This document shows, in pieces, positions 1 through 7,881 of a DNA stretch of 54,138 bases (position 1 is the stretch's first letter; the number at the start of each line of letters is the position of its first letter). The stretch lies in assembly GCA_002365175.1 (NCBI GenBank), contig DEZK01000040.1, positions 1 to 54,138 of the forward strand, given 5' to 3'. The stretch comes from Raskinella chloraquaticus (SeqCode). GTDB lineage: Bacteria > Pseudomonadota > Alphaproteobacteria > Rhizobiales > UBA4765. Position numbers and translations under genes: made by a program. A model generated the notes under the pieces. The model ran no database searches, was not told where the DNA came from, and saw only the letters and a list, made by a program, of their open reading frames with translations.

Positions 1-346
1 TTACGGCATGTGCGGGCGCGCCTATTCCCCGCGCTTCCTCTTCACCTGGCCCAATGCGCGCATTTCCGTCATGGGCGGCGAGCAGGCAGCTTCCGTGCTG
101 GCGCAGGTCAAGCGCGACAATATCGAAAGCGAGGGCAGGGAATGGCCGGCAGAGGAGGAAGCCGCCTTCAAGGCGCCGATCCGCGCCAGTTTTGACGCCG
201 AGGGCCATCCCTATTACGCCACCGCGCGGCTGTGGGATGACGGCATCATCATGCCATCTGAAACCCGCCGGGTGCTCGGGCTGGCGCTTGCGGCAAGCCT
301 CAACGCGCCGATCCCGGAGACGAAGTTCGGTGTGTTCAGGATGTGA
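1..346 (+). CDS. mccB: 3-methylcrotonyl-CoA carboxylase, carboxyltransferase (beta) subunit, C-terminal part
   Basis: This is the 3' end of a gene that begins before the window; the reading frame is already open at base 2 and ends at TGA 344-346. About 114 residues remain. The stretch GMCGRAYSPRFLFTWPNARI followed by SVMGGEQAASVL is typical of the C-terminal crotonase-like half of acyl-CoA carboxyltransferase beta subunits, and the ending with PIPETKFGVFRM matches the methylcrotonyl/geranyl type rather than the propionyl type. It transfers the carboxyl group from biotin to 3-methylcrotonyl-CoA in leucine breakdown. The biotin-carrying alpha subunit follows 82 bp downstream, which supports the assignment. 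Substrate preference (methylcrotonyl or geranyl) is inferred from family resemblance and position only. Confidence 0.9.
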   Translation, partial: YGMCGRAYSPRFLFTWPNARISVMGGEQAASVLAQVKRDNIESEGREWPAEEEAAFKAPIRASFDAEGHPYYATARLWDDGIIMPSETRRVLGLALAASLNAPIPETKFGVFRM

Positions 347-428
347 GTTGCATCCCGTGGGCTTTGCTTGCGGGCCGAAGAAGGCGAACGCATAGTCTTA
401 CTGTCCTGCTTTGAGAGTGGATCATTCC

Positions 429-2453
429 ATGCCGCCTTTTCCAAGCCTCCTCATTGCCAATCGTGGCGAGATTGCCTGCCGTATCATGAAAACGGCGAAG
501 CGGCTCGGCATGCGCACGATCGCGGTCTATTCGGAGGCTGACCGCAACGCCCGCCATGTGGCGCTCGCCGATGAGGCGCATGCGATTGGCCCGGCGGAGG
601 CGCGCGATAGCTACCTGTCGATAGAAAAGGTGTTAGCTGCCGCCAAAGCCAGTGGCGCGGCGGCCATCCATCCCGGTTACGGGTTTTTGTCGGAGCGCGC
701 CGAATTTGCCGAGGCGTGCGCTCATGCCGGTATCATCTTCGTCGGCCCGCCGCCTGGCGCCATCCGCTCGATGGGTCTCAAAGGCGAGGCCAAAGCCTTG
801 ATAGAAAAGGCCGGCGTGCCGATTTCACCGGGCTATCACGGGGTACGCCAGGAGCCGGATTTCCTGCGCGAGAAGGCCTATGAGATCGGCTATCCGGTGC
901 TCATCAAGGCGGTGGCGGGGGGCGGTGGCAAGGGCATGCGCCGCGTCGACAAGGCGCTGGAATTTGAGGCAGCGCTCGAGAGCGCGGTGCGCGAGGCGAC
1001 GAGTTCGTTTGGCGATGGGCGGGTGCTGGTTGAAAAATTCATCCAGAACCCACGCCATATCGAAATTCAGGTGTTTGCCGACAGCCATGGCAATGCGGTG
1101 TCACTGTTTGAGCGCGATTGTTCGCTGCAACGGCGCCACCAGAAGGTGATCGAGGAAGCGCCGGCGCCGGGCATGAGTGAAGCGGTGCGCGCGCGCATGG
1201 GGGAGGCGGCGCGGGCAGCGGCCCTGGCGGTCGGCTATGTCGGCGCTGGCACGGTTGAATTCATCGTCGATGGCAGCGGCGGCCTCAAGCCTGACGGCTT
1301 CTATTTCATGGAAATGAATACGCGCCTGCAGGTCGAGCATCCGGTGACGGAAGCGATCATCGGCCATGATCTAGTCGAATGGCAGCTTATGGTCGCGGCG
1401 GGCGTGCGCCTGCCGAGGCTGCAGGACGAGTTGTCGATTACCGGCCACGCGGTCGAGGCGCGGCTTTATGCAGAAGACCCCGAAAACGGCTTCCTGCCAT
1501 CGACCGGCCATTTGTGGCATCTCGCCTTTCCGCCTTCAGCCGAGGGAGAAATCGCCCATCGCGGTTTGCGGGTCGATACGGGGGTGAGGGCAGGCGACGA
1601 GGTGAGCCCCTATTACGATCCGATGATTGCCAAGATCATCGCCCATGGGGCGACGCGTGACGAGGCGCTTGATCGGCTGTCATCGGCTTTGCAGGAAACC
1701 TATGTGGCGGGGCCGAAGACCAATGCGGCGTTCCTGCGGGCGCTGGCGGACCATGGCGAATTCCGCGCCGGGCGCTTTGATACGGGTTTTATCGAGCGCC
1801 ATGCCGAAGCGCTGGGCGCGGTGTCGCGTGCGCCCTCGCACGAAGCCATCGCTGCCGGCATTTCCTGTCTTGTCGAGGCTGGTTGCGAGGCGGTCGACGA
1901 TCGCTGGCGCGAGCGGGCATCGGCGATTGGCGACTGGGTGTCGCCGTTTGATATCGGGGATGGCTTCCAGCTTGGCGGCCGGCGTGAGGTGCTAATCAGC
2001 GTCCAGGTTGACGGCGCAGACCAGCGCGTCGAGGTGATCACCGACAGGTCAGGGCGTCATGTACGAGTCAACGGCGCGCAGATTGGCGCCCCTCGCTTGC
2101 CGCTGATGACGGTCGAAAGCGCCGATGGCGTCTACGTGCTGCAAGGTGGGCGGCAATGCCTGGTACGGCTGCCTGATTTTTCTGCCGCGCTTGCCGATGC
2201 CGGCGAGGGAGCAGACGGGCTCATCAAGGCGCCGATGCATGGCAAGGTCACCGCAATCTTTGTTGCCGCAGGTCAGCCGGTCGCCAAGGGCGACAAGCTG
2301 ATGGTGGTCGAAGCGATGAAGATGGAGCATGCGCTGATTGCTTCTTTTGACGGCACGATTGGCACCATCCACGCAGCGCTTGGTGAGCAGGTCGGGCAGG
2401 GGACAGGGCTGCTTACAGTGCAGAAGTCGGACGCCTCAGCAAAAACCGGTTGA
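429..2453 (+). CDS. mccA: 3-methylcrotonyl-CoA carboxylase, biotin-containing alpha subunit
   Basis: 674 residues. It carboxylates its own biotin with ATP and bicarbonate and passes the carboxyl group to the beta subunit encoded just upstream. Domain order: biotin carboxylase N-domain (LLIANRGEIACRI at residues 7-19), ATP-grasp domain with the glycine-rich loop AGGGGKGMR near residue 160, the MNTRLQVEHPVTE active-site segment near residue 300, biotin carboxylase C-domain, a linker, and a C-terminal biotinyl domain with VVEAMKMEHAL, in which the Lys near residue 631 would carry biotin. The ATG at 429 is chosen because LLIANRGE begins about seven residues later, as in homologues; an upstream TTG at 411 would add six residues. 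Length and layout are normal for the family. Confidence 0.93.
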   Translation: MPPFPSLLIANRGEIACRIMKTAKRLGMRTIAVYSEADRNARHVALADEAHAIGPAEARDSYLSIEKVLAAAKASGAAAIHPGYGFLSERAEFAEACAHAGIIFVGPPPGAIRSMGLKGEAKALIEKAGVPISPGYHGVRQEPDFLREKAYEIGYPVLIKAVAGGGGKGMRRVDKALEFEAALESAVREATSSFGDGRVLVEKFIQNPRHIEIQVFADSHGNAVSLFERDCSLQRRHQKVIEEAPAPGMSEAVRARMGEAARAAALAVGYVGAGTVEFIVDGSGGLKPDGFYFMEMNTRLQVEHPVTEAIIGHDLVEWQLMVAAGVRLPRLQDELSITGHAVEARLYAEDPENGFLPSTGHLWHLAFPPSAEGEIAHRGLRVDTGVRAGDEVSPYYDPMIAKIIAHGATRDEALDRLSSALQETYVAGPKTNAAFLRALADHGEFRAGRFDTGFIERHAEALGAVSRAPSHEAIAAGISCLVEAGCEAVDDRWRERASAIGDWVSPFDIGDGFQLGGRREVLISVQVDGADQRVEVITDRSGRHVRVNGAQIGAPRLPLMTVESADGVYVLQGGRQCLVRLPDFSAALADAGEGADGLIKAPMHGKVTAIFVAAGQPVAKGDKLMVVEAMKMEHALIASFDGTIGTIHAALGEQVGQGTGLLTVQKSDASAKTG

Positions 2454-2487
2454 TCTTGGTCCAGCTTTCGGGTTTCGCTTGATACCT

Positions 2488-2925
2488 ATGGCCCTCCACC
2501 TCATCAAACTCTGTGTCGGTGCTGACAGCGTCGATGATCTTCTGTCATGGCAGAAGCAGCGCCTGGCTGACATGAAGCGGCGGGGCGTTGAAGTCATGCT
2601 GCGTCATACCACGAGGCAGATGCCGCGCCGGCGCGACGACATTCTCGATGGCGGGTCACTCTACTGGGTGATCAAGGGAGAGATTGCGTGCCGCCAGCGC
2701 GTGGTTGATCTGCGCGCGCGGGTTGACGATGAGGGGATCGAGCGCTGCGACATCTGCCTCGACAGCGCGACGATCCGGGTTGATCCGCGTCCGCGTGGAC
2801 CGTTCCAGGGGTGGCGCTATTTCAAAACCGAAGACGCGCCGGCCGATCTTGGCGCCAGTGGCGGCGATGCGCCTGAGTTTCCCGAGACGTTGCGCCGTGA
2901 ATTACGGGCGCTTGGTGTATTATAG
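2488..2925 (+). CDS. DUF1489 family protein
   Basis: 145 residues with no signal peptide or membrane segment. It begins MALHLIKLCVGADSVDDLL and contains the conserved HTTRQMPRRRDDILDGGSLYWVIKG block, recognisable as the alphaproteobacterial DUF1489 family, whose biochemical role is unknown. The charged, Arg-rich sequence suggests a soluble cytoplasmic protein. It starts 34 bp after mccA in the same direction and could share its transcript. A hairpin (GTTGC, 7-nt loop, GCAAC, about 2963-2979) lies downstream but lacks a T-tract. The start ATG at 2488 matches the usual family length of roughly 140-145 residues. Confidence 0.8.
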   Translation: MALHLIKLCVGADSVDDLLSWQKQRLADMKRRGVEVMLRHTTRQMPRRRDDILDGGSLYWVIKGEIACRQRVVDLRARVDDEGIERCDICLDSATIRVDPRPRGPFQGWRYFKTEDAPADLGASGGDAPEFPETLRRELRALGVL

Positions 2926-3026
2926 ATCAGAAAATACAAAAAGAGACGTAAATTCAGGCAGTGTTGCATGAAGAGCAACATCAATGCGCGTCAACCATTT
3001 TTATCAAGGTAAACGTTTGATTGTCT

Positions 3027-3056
3027 TTGACCTGATCGTTGTGATTGCGCTTTAGT
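3027..3056 (+). promoter_or_regulatory. Candidate sigma70-type promoter for mipZ
   Basis: TTGACC at 3027-3032 and TTTAGT at 3051-3056 are separated by 18 bp, giving 5/6 and 4/6 matches to consensus. The predicted start would leave a leader of about 20 nt before the mipZ ATG at 3081. This is pattern matching only. Confidence 0.35.
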
Positions 3057-3080
3057 TATCACGGGTCGGAGTAAGCGCGA

Positions 3081-4001
3081 ATGCATGGGACAACGCCGAG
3101 ATCCTGTCACATTATTGTGGTGGGAAACGAAAAGGGCGGGTCGGGCAAAACAACGACGGCTATCAATGTCGCTGTCGCCCTCATGCATGACGGTTTCCGC
3201 GTCGCGACCATCGATCTGGACAGTCGCCAGCGTTCGCTTTCGCGTTTCATCGCGCATCGCCAGGCGTTTGCCGACACGCGCGCTGAGAAATTCTGGGTGC
3301 CAACCCACCGCTCTGTGACACGTTCGGAGCAGGAATCGCGGCGCGCCAGCATCTGGGCTGATTACGAGGCGTTCGCCAAGGTCATCGGCGAGGTGGAGCG
3401 CAGTCATGACTGCATCGTCATCGATACGCCAGGGCATGACAGCACGTTGACAAGAGCAGCGCACAGCGCGGCCGACACGTTGATTACGCCGATCAATGAC
3501 AGCTTCATCGATCTTGAAGTTCTGGCGGACGTGAAGGCCGGCACCCGCCGGGTCGTCTCATCGAGCCATTACACGAATATGGTGCTGGATGCCCAGCGTG
3601 AGCGCCGGGCGATCGACGCTGCGATGACCGACTGGGTGGTTGTGCGCAACCGCGTGGCGGTTCGTGAGACGCGCAATCAGCGCTGGCTGATGGATGCGAT
3701 CAGCGGGTTGTCACAGGAATTCGGCTTTCGTATCGCCGGCCAGGTCGCGGATCGTGTGATCTTTCGCGAATTGTTTCCGCTCGGGCTGACAGCGCTCGAT
3801 CCACTGGAGACGCTCGGGGAGGGTATGCGGCCCTCGATGAGCCATCTCGCGGCCCGGCTCGAGGTGCGACATCTTGTGTCCCTGCTGCGTATTCCCGGCC
3901 GTGAACAGGCGCGCCAACGTCTTGAAGCGCGGGACATCTTTGCCAAGGTCAATCGCCAGCCCCTGTCGATGATGGAATTATCGCAGCTCGTGACAAGCTG
4001 A
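3081..4001 (+). CDS. mipZ: MipZ, ParA-family division-site positioning ATPase
   Basis: 306 residues. MipZ forms a gradient from the ParB-bound poles and blocks FtsZ assembly away from midcell in many alphaproteobacteria. The deviant Walker A motif KGGSGKTT lies at residues 18-25, the switch I region DLDSRQRSLSRF around residue 47, and the Walker B/switch II IVIDTPGHDS around residue 113. The long segment WVVVRNRVAVRETRNQRWL and the absence of an N-terminal DNA-binding domain fit MipZ rather than a chromosomal ParA. The gene stands alone, not next to parB, as usual for mipZ. ATG 3081 is the first start in frame before the P-loop. Confidence is high for the family and good for the specific name. 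Confidence 0.92.
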   Translation: MHGTTPRSCHIIVVGNEKGGSGKTTTAINVAVALMHDGFRVATIDLDSRQRSLSRFIAHRQAFADTRAEKFWVPTHRSVTRSEQESRRASIWADYEAFAKVIGEVERSHDCIVIDTPGHDSTLTRAAHSAADTLITPINDSFIDLEVLADVKAGTRRVVSSSHYTNMVLDAQRERRAIDAAMTDWVVVRNRVAVRETRNQRWLMDAISGLSQEFGFRIAGQVADRVIFRELFPLGLTALDPLETLGEGMRPSMSHLAARLEVRHLVSLLRIPGREQARQRLEARDIFAKVNRQPLSMMELSQLVTS

Positions 4002-4066
4002 TGGTCACGATCGGCAGGCTTGTTGGCCGCCGGGCGATTGACAGGGCATTCCGTGCTGTGCCGAAT

Positions 4067-4085
4067 ACCGGCGCGCCGGTCTTTT
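4067..4085 (+). terminator. Weak terminator-like palindrome after mipZ
   Basis: A perfect 14-bp palindrome, ACCGGCGCGCCGGT (4067-4080), can form a 5-bp stem with a CGCG loop and is followed by CTTTT. The stem is short and the T-run has only four bases, so termination is uncertain. The surrounding 216-bp gap between mipZ and the J-protein gene holds nothing else recognisable. Confidence 0.3.
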
Positions 4086-4217
4086 GCAGCGCATGTGTGG
4101 CGGACAATTTCATGGACTTTATTGGGCGACGGTAAAAGCTTTGACGTCACGGACATCTGACATGTCGTTTCGAGATAATTTCGATGCAGCCTCCATGATC
4201 CGGTCCGGCGGCGTGTG

Positions 4218-4928
4218 ATGGGCATTCTCGCACTCGTCTTACTCGCTGTGATCGGTGTGCTGTGGTTTGCCGGCAAATATTCGCAGGGCGATCCGAAACG
4301 CCTGATTGCGCTGGCGAAACAATACGGCATGCAGGCGGGCGGCGCCGCGCTGCTGGCATTTTCGGCGTTTTCTGCCGTGCGCGGCAACTGGATGCCGGCG
4401 ATTGTGCTCACGCCGATCGGCTTTGGGATGTTGCAGATCAATCCTGCCAATCTCGGCGCCTTCAGCTGGCGTGCCGGCAGGCAGTCGCGGATATCGACCG
4501 CTTATTTCGAGTTTGCCGTCAATCAATCCAACGGCGCCATGTCAGCCAAGGTTGTCGCCGGATCTTATGCGGGGCGCGACCTTGCGGGCATGGATCGGGT
4601 GGCGCTGCTGCGCCTTCGCGATGAAGTGCGCAACGATCCGGGGAGCCTTGAACTAATCGAAGCTTATCTCGACCGCCGGCTGCCCGGCTGGCGTGAACAC
4701 ATCAATGAGCGTGCGGGTGCGCGGCAGGGCGGCGCGGCTGGTGCGCAGGTGATGACCCAGCAGGAAGCCTATCAGGTCCTTGGTCTTCACCCAGGCGCCT
4801 CTGTCGAGGCCATTCGCGCTGCTCATCGCACGCTCATGAAACGCTTTCACCCTGATACCGGCGGCTCGACCTGGCTTGCCGCCAAGATCAATGCTGCCAA
4901 GGATATTCTTCTGGCGCGCCACGGGTAA
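4218..4928 (+). CDS. Membrane-anchored J-domain protein (Pam18/Tim14-like)
   Basis: 236 residues. Two hydrophobic stretches at about residues 2-19 and 38-73 anchor the N-terminus in the membrane. A middle region of about 100 residues follows, and the J domain occupies the last 60 residues with the HPD motif at 211-213 in KRFHPDTGGST. Such proteins stimulate the ATPase of DnaK/Hsp70. The C-terminal placement of J after membrane helices, the HPDTGGS form, and the closing AAKINAAKDILL resemble mitochondrial Pam18/Tim14, the J protein of the inner-membrane import motor, and related alphaproteobacterial proteins; this is recognition, not proof of shared function. It converges with the carboxypeptidase gene, leaving only 3 bp. 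ATG 4218 is chosen over the GTG one codon earlier. Confidence 0.85.
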   Translation: MGILALVLLAVIGVLWFAGKYSQGDPKRLIALAKQYGMQAGGAALLAFSAFSAVRGNWMPAIVLTPIGFGMLQINPANLGAFSWRAGRQSRISTAYFEFAVNQSNGAMSAKVVAGSYAGRDLAGMDRVALLRLRDEVRNDPGSLELIEAYLDRRLPGWREHINERAGARQGGAAGAQVMTQQEAYQVLGLHPGASVEAIRAAHRTLMKRFHPDTGGSTWLAAKINAAKDILLARHG

Positions 4929-4931
4929 TCC

Positions 4932-6443
4932 TCACAGTTTGAGCGTCAGGCACGAGTAATCTTCGCGTTTCAGGGCAGCACAGGCGCGCTCGGCGCTCTG
5001 CTTGTCGGCAAAGCCGGCAAATCTGGCGCGATAGAGCGTGGCCGGTCCCTTGGCGACGCGCTCGGTCACCGCCTTTGCAGAGGACAGCGGCTTGCGGGCA
5101 GCGTCGCGTGCGTCCTTCAGCAGTTGGAGCGCCTCGTTTTCACTGTTGGTGGCGGCGATCTGAACGACCCAGCCGGTGAGAGTGGCGGCGCGAGGCAGGC
5201 TTGAACCGGTTGGTTCCTTGTCAGCCTGGCGCTCGGTGGATGAGGTATCGCGGGCGGGAGCGGCACCGCTGCGCCACTGCAGAACCGAGCTGATGCGCGG
5301 ACGGATATCCTGCACCTGTTCGACCTGCGTGCCGGCAACCTGCCAGGGCGGGGGAGCTACAGCGGATGCGCGCACGGGCGGCGGTGCGGCTGTCTGCTGT
5401 GGGGCCGCGATAGCAGGGGCGGAATCTGGAACCTTGGCGAGCGCAGCCTGTGCCAGCGCTGCCAGGCTTTTTTCCGGGGCGGCATCGGCATCGTCGTTCA
5501 CGGGTTTCTTCGCCGGGGGCGGCGATGAAGCGGCCGCAACCTGGATTTTTTCTGGCGCAGCAGGGGCTTTTGAGCGCATGGCCAGAGAGAAGCTGGTCTT
5601 TTTCGCCGCAAGCTGCGTCGCGTGTGCTTTAACGAGGTGGCGCATGTGGTTATCGCGCGTCGGGCCTGACGGGGCGCCGAGGACAGCGGCGACAAGATGG
5701 CGCCCGTTCCTGCGCATCGAGGTTACCAGATTGAAACCCGATGCCCGCGTGTAGCCGGTCTTGATGCCGTCGACACCATCGACGCGCCCCAGCAGCTTGT
5801 TATGGTTGCGGATCACCCGTCCCTGATAGGTGAAGGACTGACGGGCAAAATAGGGCGTGAATTTGGGGAATCGCTCGAAGAGCGAGCGACCAAGCGTTGC
5901 CATGTCGCGGGCAGTCGTGACCTGTTGGCTGTTGGGCAGGCCGTTGGGATTGCGAAACACGGTGCGGCTCATGCCGATCTGATGGGCTTTTGTGGTCATG
6001 CGACGGGCAAAGCTGTCCACGTCGCCGTCGATGTTTTCAGCAATGACGACAGACACATCATTGGCCGAGCGGGTGATGAGCGACATGATCGCCGCTTCGA
6101 CGGTGATCGTACCACCGGGCTTGACGCCAAGGCGTGTCGGCGGCTGGCGAGCGGCATTGGCGGAAACGGACAGTCGGGAATTTAGATCGTAATTGCCGGC
6201 CTCGATCTGTTCGAAGAGCAGATAGAGGGTCATCATCTTGGTCAAGGAAGCGGGATAGCGCTGCTTGTCGGCATTGTTCTGCTGCAGGACATCGCCGGAA
6301 TTGGCGTCAATGACGATCGACGCCAGCCTGCCTTCGGCAGCTGCTGATGGCTGGATGGCGGTGATCGCCAGCAAGGTTGCGGCCGCCAGCCATAGCGGCA
6401 CGGAAAGCGCGGAGCCAACGGCGTTCTTTGTGCGAATGTGCAT
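4932..6443 (-). CDS. D-alanyl-D-alanine carboxypeptidase (penicillin-binding protein, S11) with C-terminal SPOR domain
   Basis: 503 residues. This serine peptidase trims the terminal D-Ala from peptidoglycan pentapeptides in the periplasm. A signal peptide (residues 1-35, hydrophobic core LWLAAATLLAITAI, exit near SAAAEG) precedes the S11 domain. The three penicillin-binding motifs are present: SLTK (Ser66, Lys69), SAN (126-128) and KTG (228-230). A Pro/Ala-rich linker of about 120 residues leads to a C-terminal SPOR domain starting near TLTGWVVQIAATNSENEAL; SPOR domains bind denuded glycan strands at the septum, so the enzyme may act at division sites. ATG 6443 is preferred because the signal peptide follows directly; a start at 6479 would add 12 residues. 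The fused SPOR tail is common in alphaproteobacteria. Confidence 0.92.
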   Translation of the reverse strand: MHIRTKNAVGSALSVPLWLAAATLLAITAIQPSAAAEGRLASIVIDANSGDVLQQNNADKQRYPASLTKMMTLYLLFEQIEAGNYDLNSRLSVSANAARQPPTRLGVKPGGTITVEAAIMSLITRSANDVSVVIAENIDGDVDSFARRMTTKAHQIGMSRTVFRNPNGLPNSQQVTTARDMATLGRSLFERFPKFTPYFARQSFTYQGRVIRNHNKLLGRVDGVDGIKTGYTRASGFNLVTSMRRNGRHLVAAVLGAPSGPTRDNHMRHLVKAHATQLAAKKTSFSLAMRSKAPAAPEKIQVAAASSPPPAKKPVNDDADAAPEKSLAALAQAALAKVPDSAPAIAAPQQTAAPPPVRASAVAPPPWQVAGTQVEQVQDIRPRISSVLQWRSGAAPARDTSSTERQADKEPTGSSLPRAATLTGWVVQIAATNSENEALQLLKDARDAARKPLSSAKAVTERVAKGPATLYRARFAGFADKQSAERACAALKREDYSCLTLKL

Positions 6444-6454
6444 GATGCGCCCCG

Positions 6455-6592
6455 TCACTGATGAATGTCGCTGGCCCACGAGGCTGTTGCCACGAGGCCG
6501 ACAAGCGTCATGAGAAGCGCATTGATGAAGGGGGAGACGGGAACGCCCGGCCCGAAAATCTGAGCGGCGTGCGACAGCAAACTCAACGACAT
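6455..6592 (-). CDS. Possible small membrane protein, 45 residues
   Basis: An open frame of 45 residues ends 11 bp before the start of the carboxypeptidase gene and runs in the same direction. It begins MSLSLLSHAAQIFGPGVPVS and carries one hydrophobic segment, FINALLMTLVGLVATASWA. An AAGG sequence sits about 8 bases upstream of its ATG. The close spacing suggests co-translation with the carboxypeptidase. No family is recognised. It could equally be a chance frame in the leader of that gene; the single hydrophobic helix and plausible ribosome-binding site are the only support. Confidence 0.35.
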   Translation of the reverse strand: MSLSLLSHAAQIFGPGVPVSPFINALLMTLVGLVATASWASDIHQ

Positions 6593-6709
6593 GGACGCAA
6601 CCTTACTGGGTACACAACAGCGCTGCCCTACTGGGCAACGGTAAACACGATTGTTCGAAGTTAAGCGTTTGGGGTTACCACCCGGTAAAATTTGCCGACG
6701 ATACGCATT

Positions 6710-6757
6710 TGTGCGTTGCAAAAATTTCTTGTTAAATTTGTGCAGTGCAAATAAATT
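6710..6757 (+). promoter_or_regulatory. Phasin promoter with two direct repeats, candidate PhaR operator
   Basis: Two 13-bp direct repeats, TGTGCGTTGCAAA (6710-6722) and TGTGCAGTGCAAA (6739-6751), match at 11 of 13 positions and start 29 bp apart in an otherwise AT-rich stretch. The second fills the 17-bp spacer between a -35-like TTGTTA (6729-6734) and a -10-like TAAATT (6752-6757), each 4/6 to consensus. PhaR repressors of polyhydroxybutyrate-producing alphaproteobacteria bind TGC-rich repeats in phasin promoters, so PhaR control is a reasonable inference. Confidence 0.5.
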
Positions 6758-6829
6758 GGTGTTGCGTGACTTTCACTCATACAGAGCGGGGTCGTCATCG
6801 TGGCCATGGTCCCCGCAGCGGAGACACAG

Positions 6830-7156
6830 ATGAGCAGTTTCGAGGACATCCAGAAATTCACCAAGGATACCTTTGACAAGCAGGTTGAATCATTCGGCGA
6901 ACTGCAGAAGGGCGCGCAAAGCGTCATCGCTGAAATAGCCGATTATTCAAAGAAGGCGCTGGAAGCCAATGCGGCGGTTTTCCAGAAACTATCGGGCGCC
7001 AAAAGCCTCGATACGGCATTGGAAATCCACAGCGAATTCGCCAAGACCGCCTATGAGAGCCTGGTTCATCATCTGACGAAGGTGGGGACCATCGCGACCG
7101 ATGCGGCAAAAGACGCTTACAAGCCCATCGAAGCGGCCATTTCGCGGGCCTCGTGA
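6830..7156 (+). CDS. Phasin family protein
   Basis: 108 residues, strongly helical and amphipathic, with no signal peptide. The MSSFEDIQKFTKDTFDKQ start and the repeated heptad-like Ala/Leu pattern through KKALEANAAVFQKLSGAKSL and FAKTAYESLVHHLTK match the Phasin_2 family. Phasins coat polyhydroxyalkanoate granules, controlling their number and size; some alphaproteobacterial members have other roles. ATG 6830 is preferred because GGAG lies 6 bases upstream; GTG 6800 and ATG 6806 are in frame and would add up to ten residues. The gene is a single unit, with a repeat-bearing promoter upstream and a strong terminator downstream. No PHA synthase gene is in the window, so the granule role is inferred. 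Confidence 0.85.
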   Translation: MSSFEDIQKFTKDTFDKQVESFGELQKGAQSVIAEIADYSKKALEANAAVFQKLSGAKSLDTALEIHSEFAKTAYESLVHHLTKVGTIATDAAKDAYKPIEAAISRAS

Positions 7157-7227
7157 AGGGGATATTCCGCTTCTGATGATCGCGTTTGACGCGTGAGCAA
7201 TTCGGCACAAGCCCTGTTTGCCTGAAA

Positions 7228-7252
7228 AGGCCCGGAATGACCGGGCTTTTTT
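7228..7252 (+). terminator. Rho-independent terminator after the phasin gene
   Basis: A GCCCGG stem (7230-7235), AATGA loop and CCGGGC (7241-7246) are followed directly by six T residues (7247-7252). It lies 72 bp after the phasin stop codon. Confidence 0.8.
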
Positions 7253-7353
7253 GCGTTATGGTCGCACGCGGATAGAAAATTCTCATCGTCGCTGCCGCAA
7301 TTCTGGCAATCGTGACAAATCATCCTAAATATCATGAGGAGCGATGTCAGGCC

Positions 7354-7383
7354 TTGAGCATCTGGCAAATCGCTCCCTATGAT
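7354..7383 (+). promoter_or_regulatory. Probable clpS-clpA promoter
   Basis: TTGAGC (7354-7359) and TATGAT (7378-7383) are separated by 18 bp, 4/6 and 5/6 matches to the housekeeping consensus. It lies in the 362-bp space between the phasin stop and clpS, after the terminator, and would give a leader of roughly 130 nt. Nothing else is recognised in that space. Confidence 0.5.
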
Positions 7384-7518
7384 GTGGTTGAGCGTTGTGT
7401 TGTCATGTCCGTCGTTGCGTCGCATGATGGCGGAGGTCATTTCCTCAAGGTGTAAACCGTGCATTGTTTATTGCCCCAGATTGTCGGCGGCCAGCCGACA
7501 TACCAGACCGCGCCGCGG

Positions 7519-7842
7519 ATGGCTGCGGGAGGGGAAACGCGTCGCGGTTCTGGCACCGCCGTCGTGACCAAGACCGAGACCAAGGTAAAGCGTCCCGATC
7601 TTTATCGCGTCCTGCTGCTGAATGACGATTACACGCCGATGGAGTTTGTCATTCACGTGCTCGAGCGCTTTTTTAACAAGGACCGTGATGCGGCGACCCG
7701 CATCATGCTGCATGTGCACAATAACGGCGTTGGAGAATGTGGCGTCTTCACTTACGAGGTGGCCGAGACAAAAGTGACGCAGGTGATGGATTTCGCCCGC
7801 AAGCACCAGCATCCTCTACAATGCATCATGGAAAAAAAGTGA
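7519..7842 (+). CDS. clpS: ClpS, adaptor of the ClpAP protease
   Basis: 107 residues. ClpS binds the N-domain of ClpA and delivers N-degron substrates to ClpAP. The core LYRVLLLNDDYTPMEFVIHV holds the conserved NDD/TPMEFV residues that line the N-degron pocket, and the family's MLHVHNNGVGECG and HPLQCIMEKK segments follow. ATG 7519 gives a short flexible N-terminal tail (GGETRRGSG), as usual in the family; the frame is open further upstream to a GTG at 7459, which would add 20 residues unlike known ClpS. clpA follows 39 bp downstream. The chromosomal clpS next to clpA is probably the ClpS1 type. Confidence 0.93.
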   Translation: MAAGGETRRGSGTAVVTKTETKVKRPDLYRVLLLNDDYTPMEFVIHVLERFFNKDRDAATRIMLHVHNNGVGECGVFTYEVAETKVTQVMDFARKHQHPLQCIMEKK

Positions 7843-7881
7843 GTCGGGCTCTTCAACATTCGAGCGAAAGGAACAGCGACA

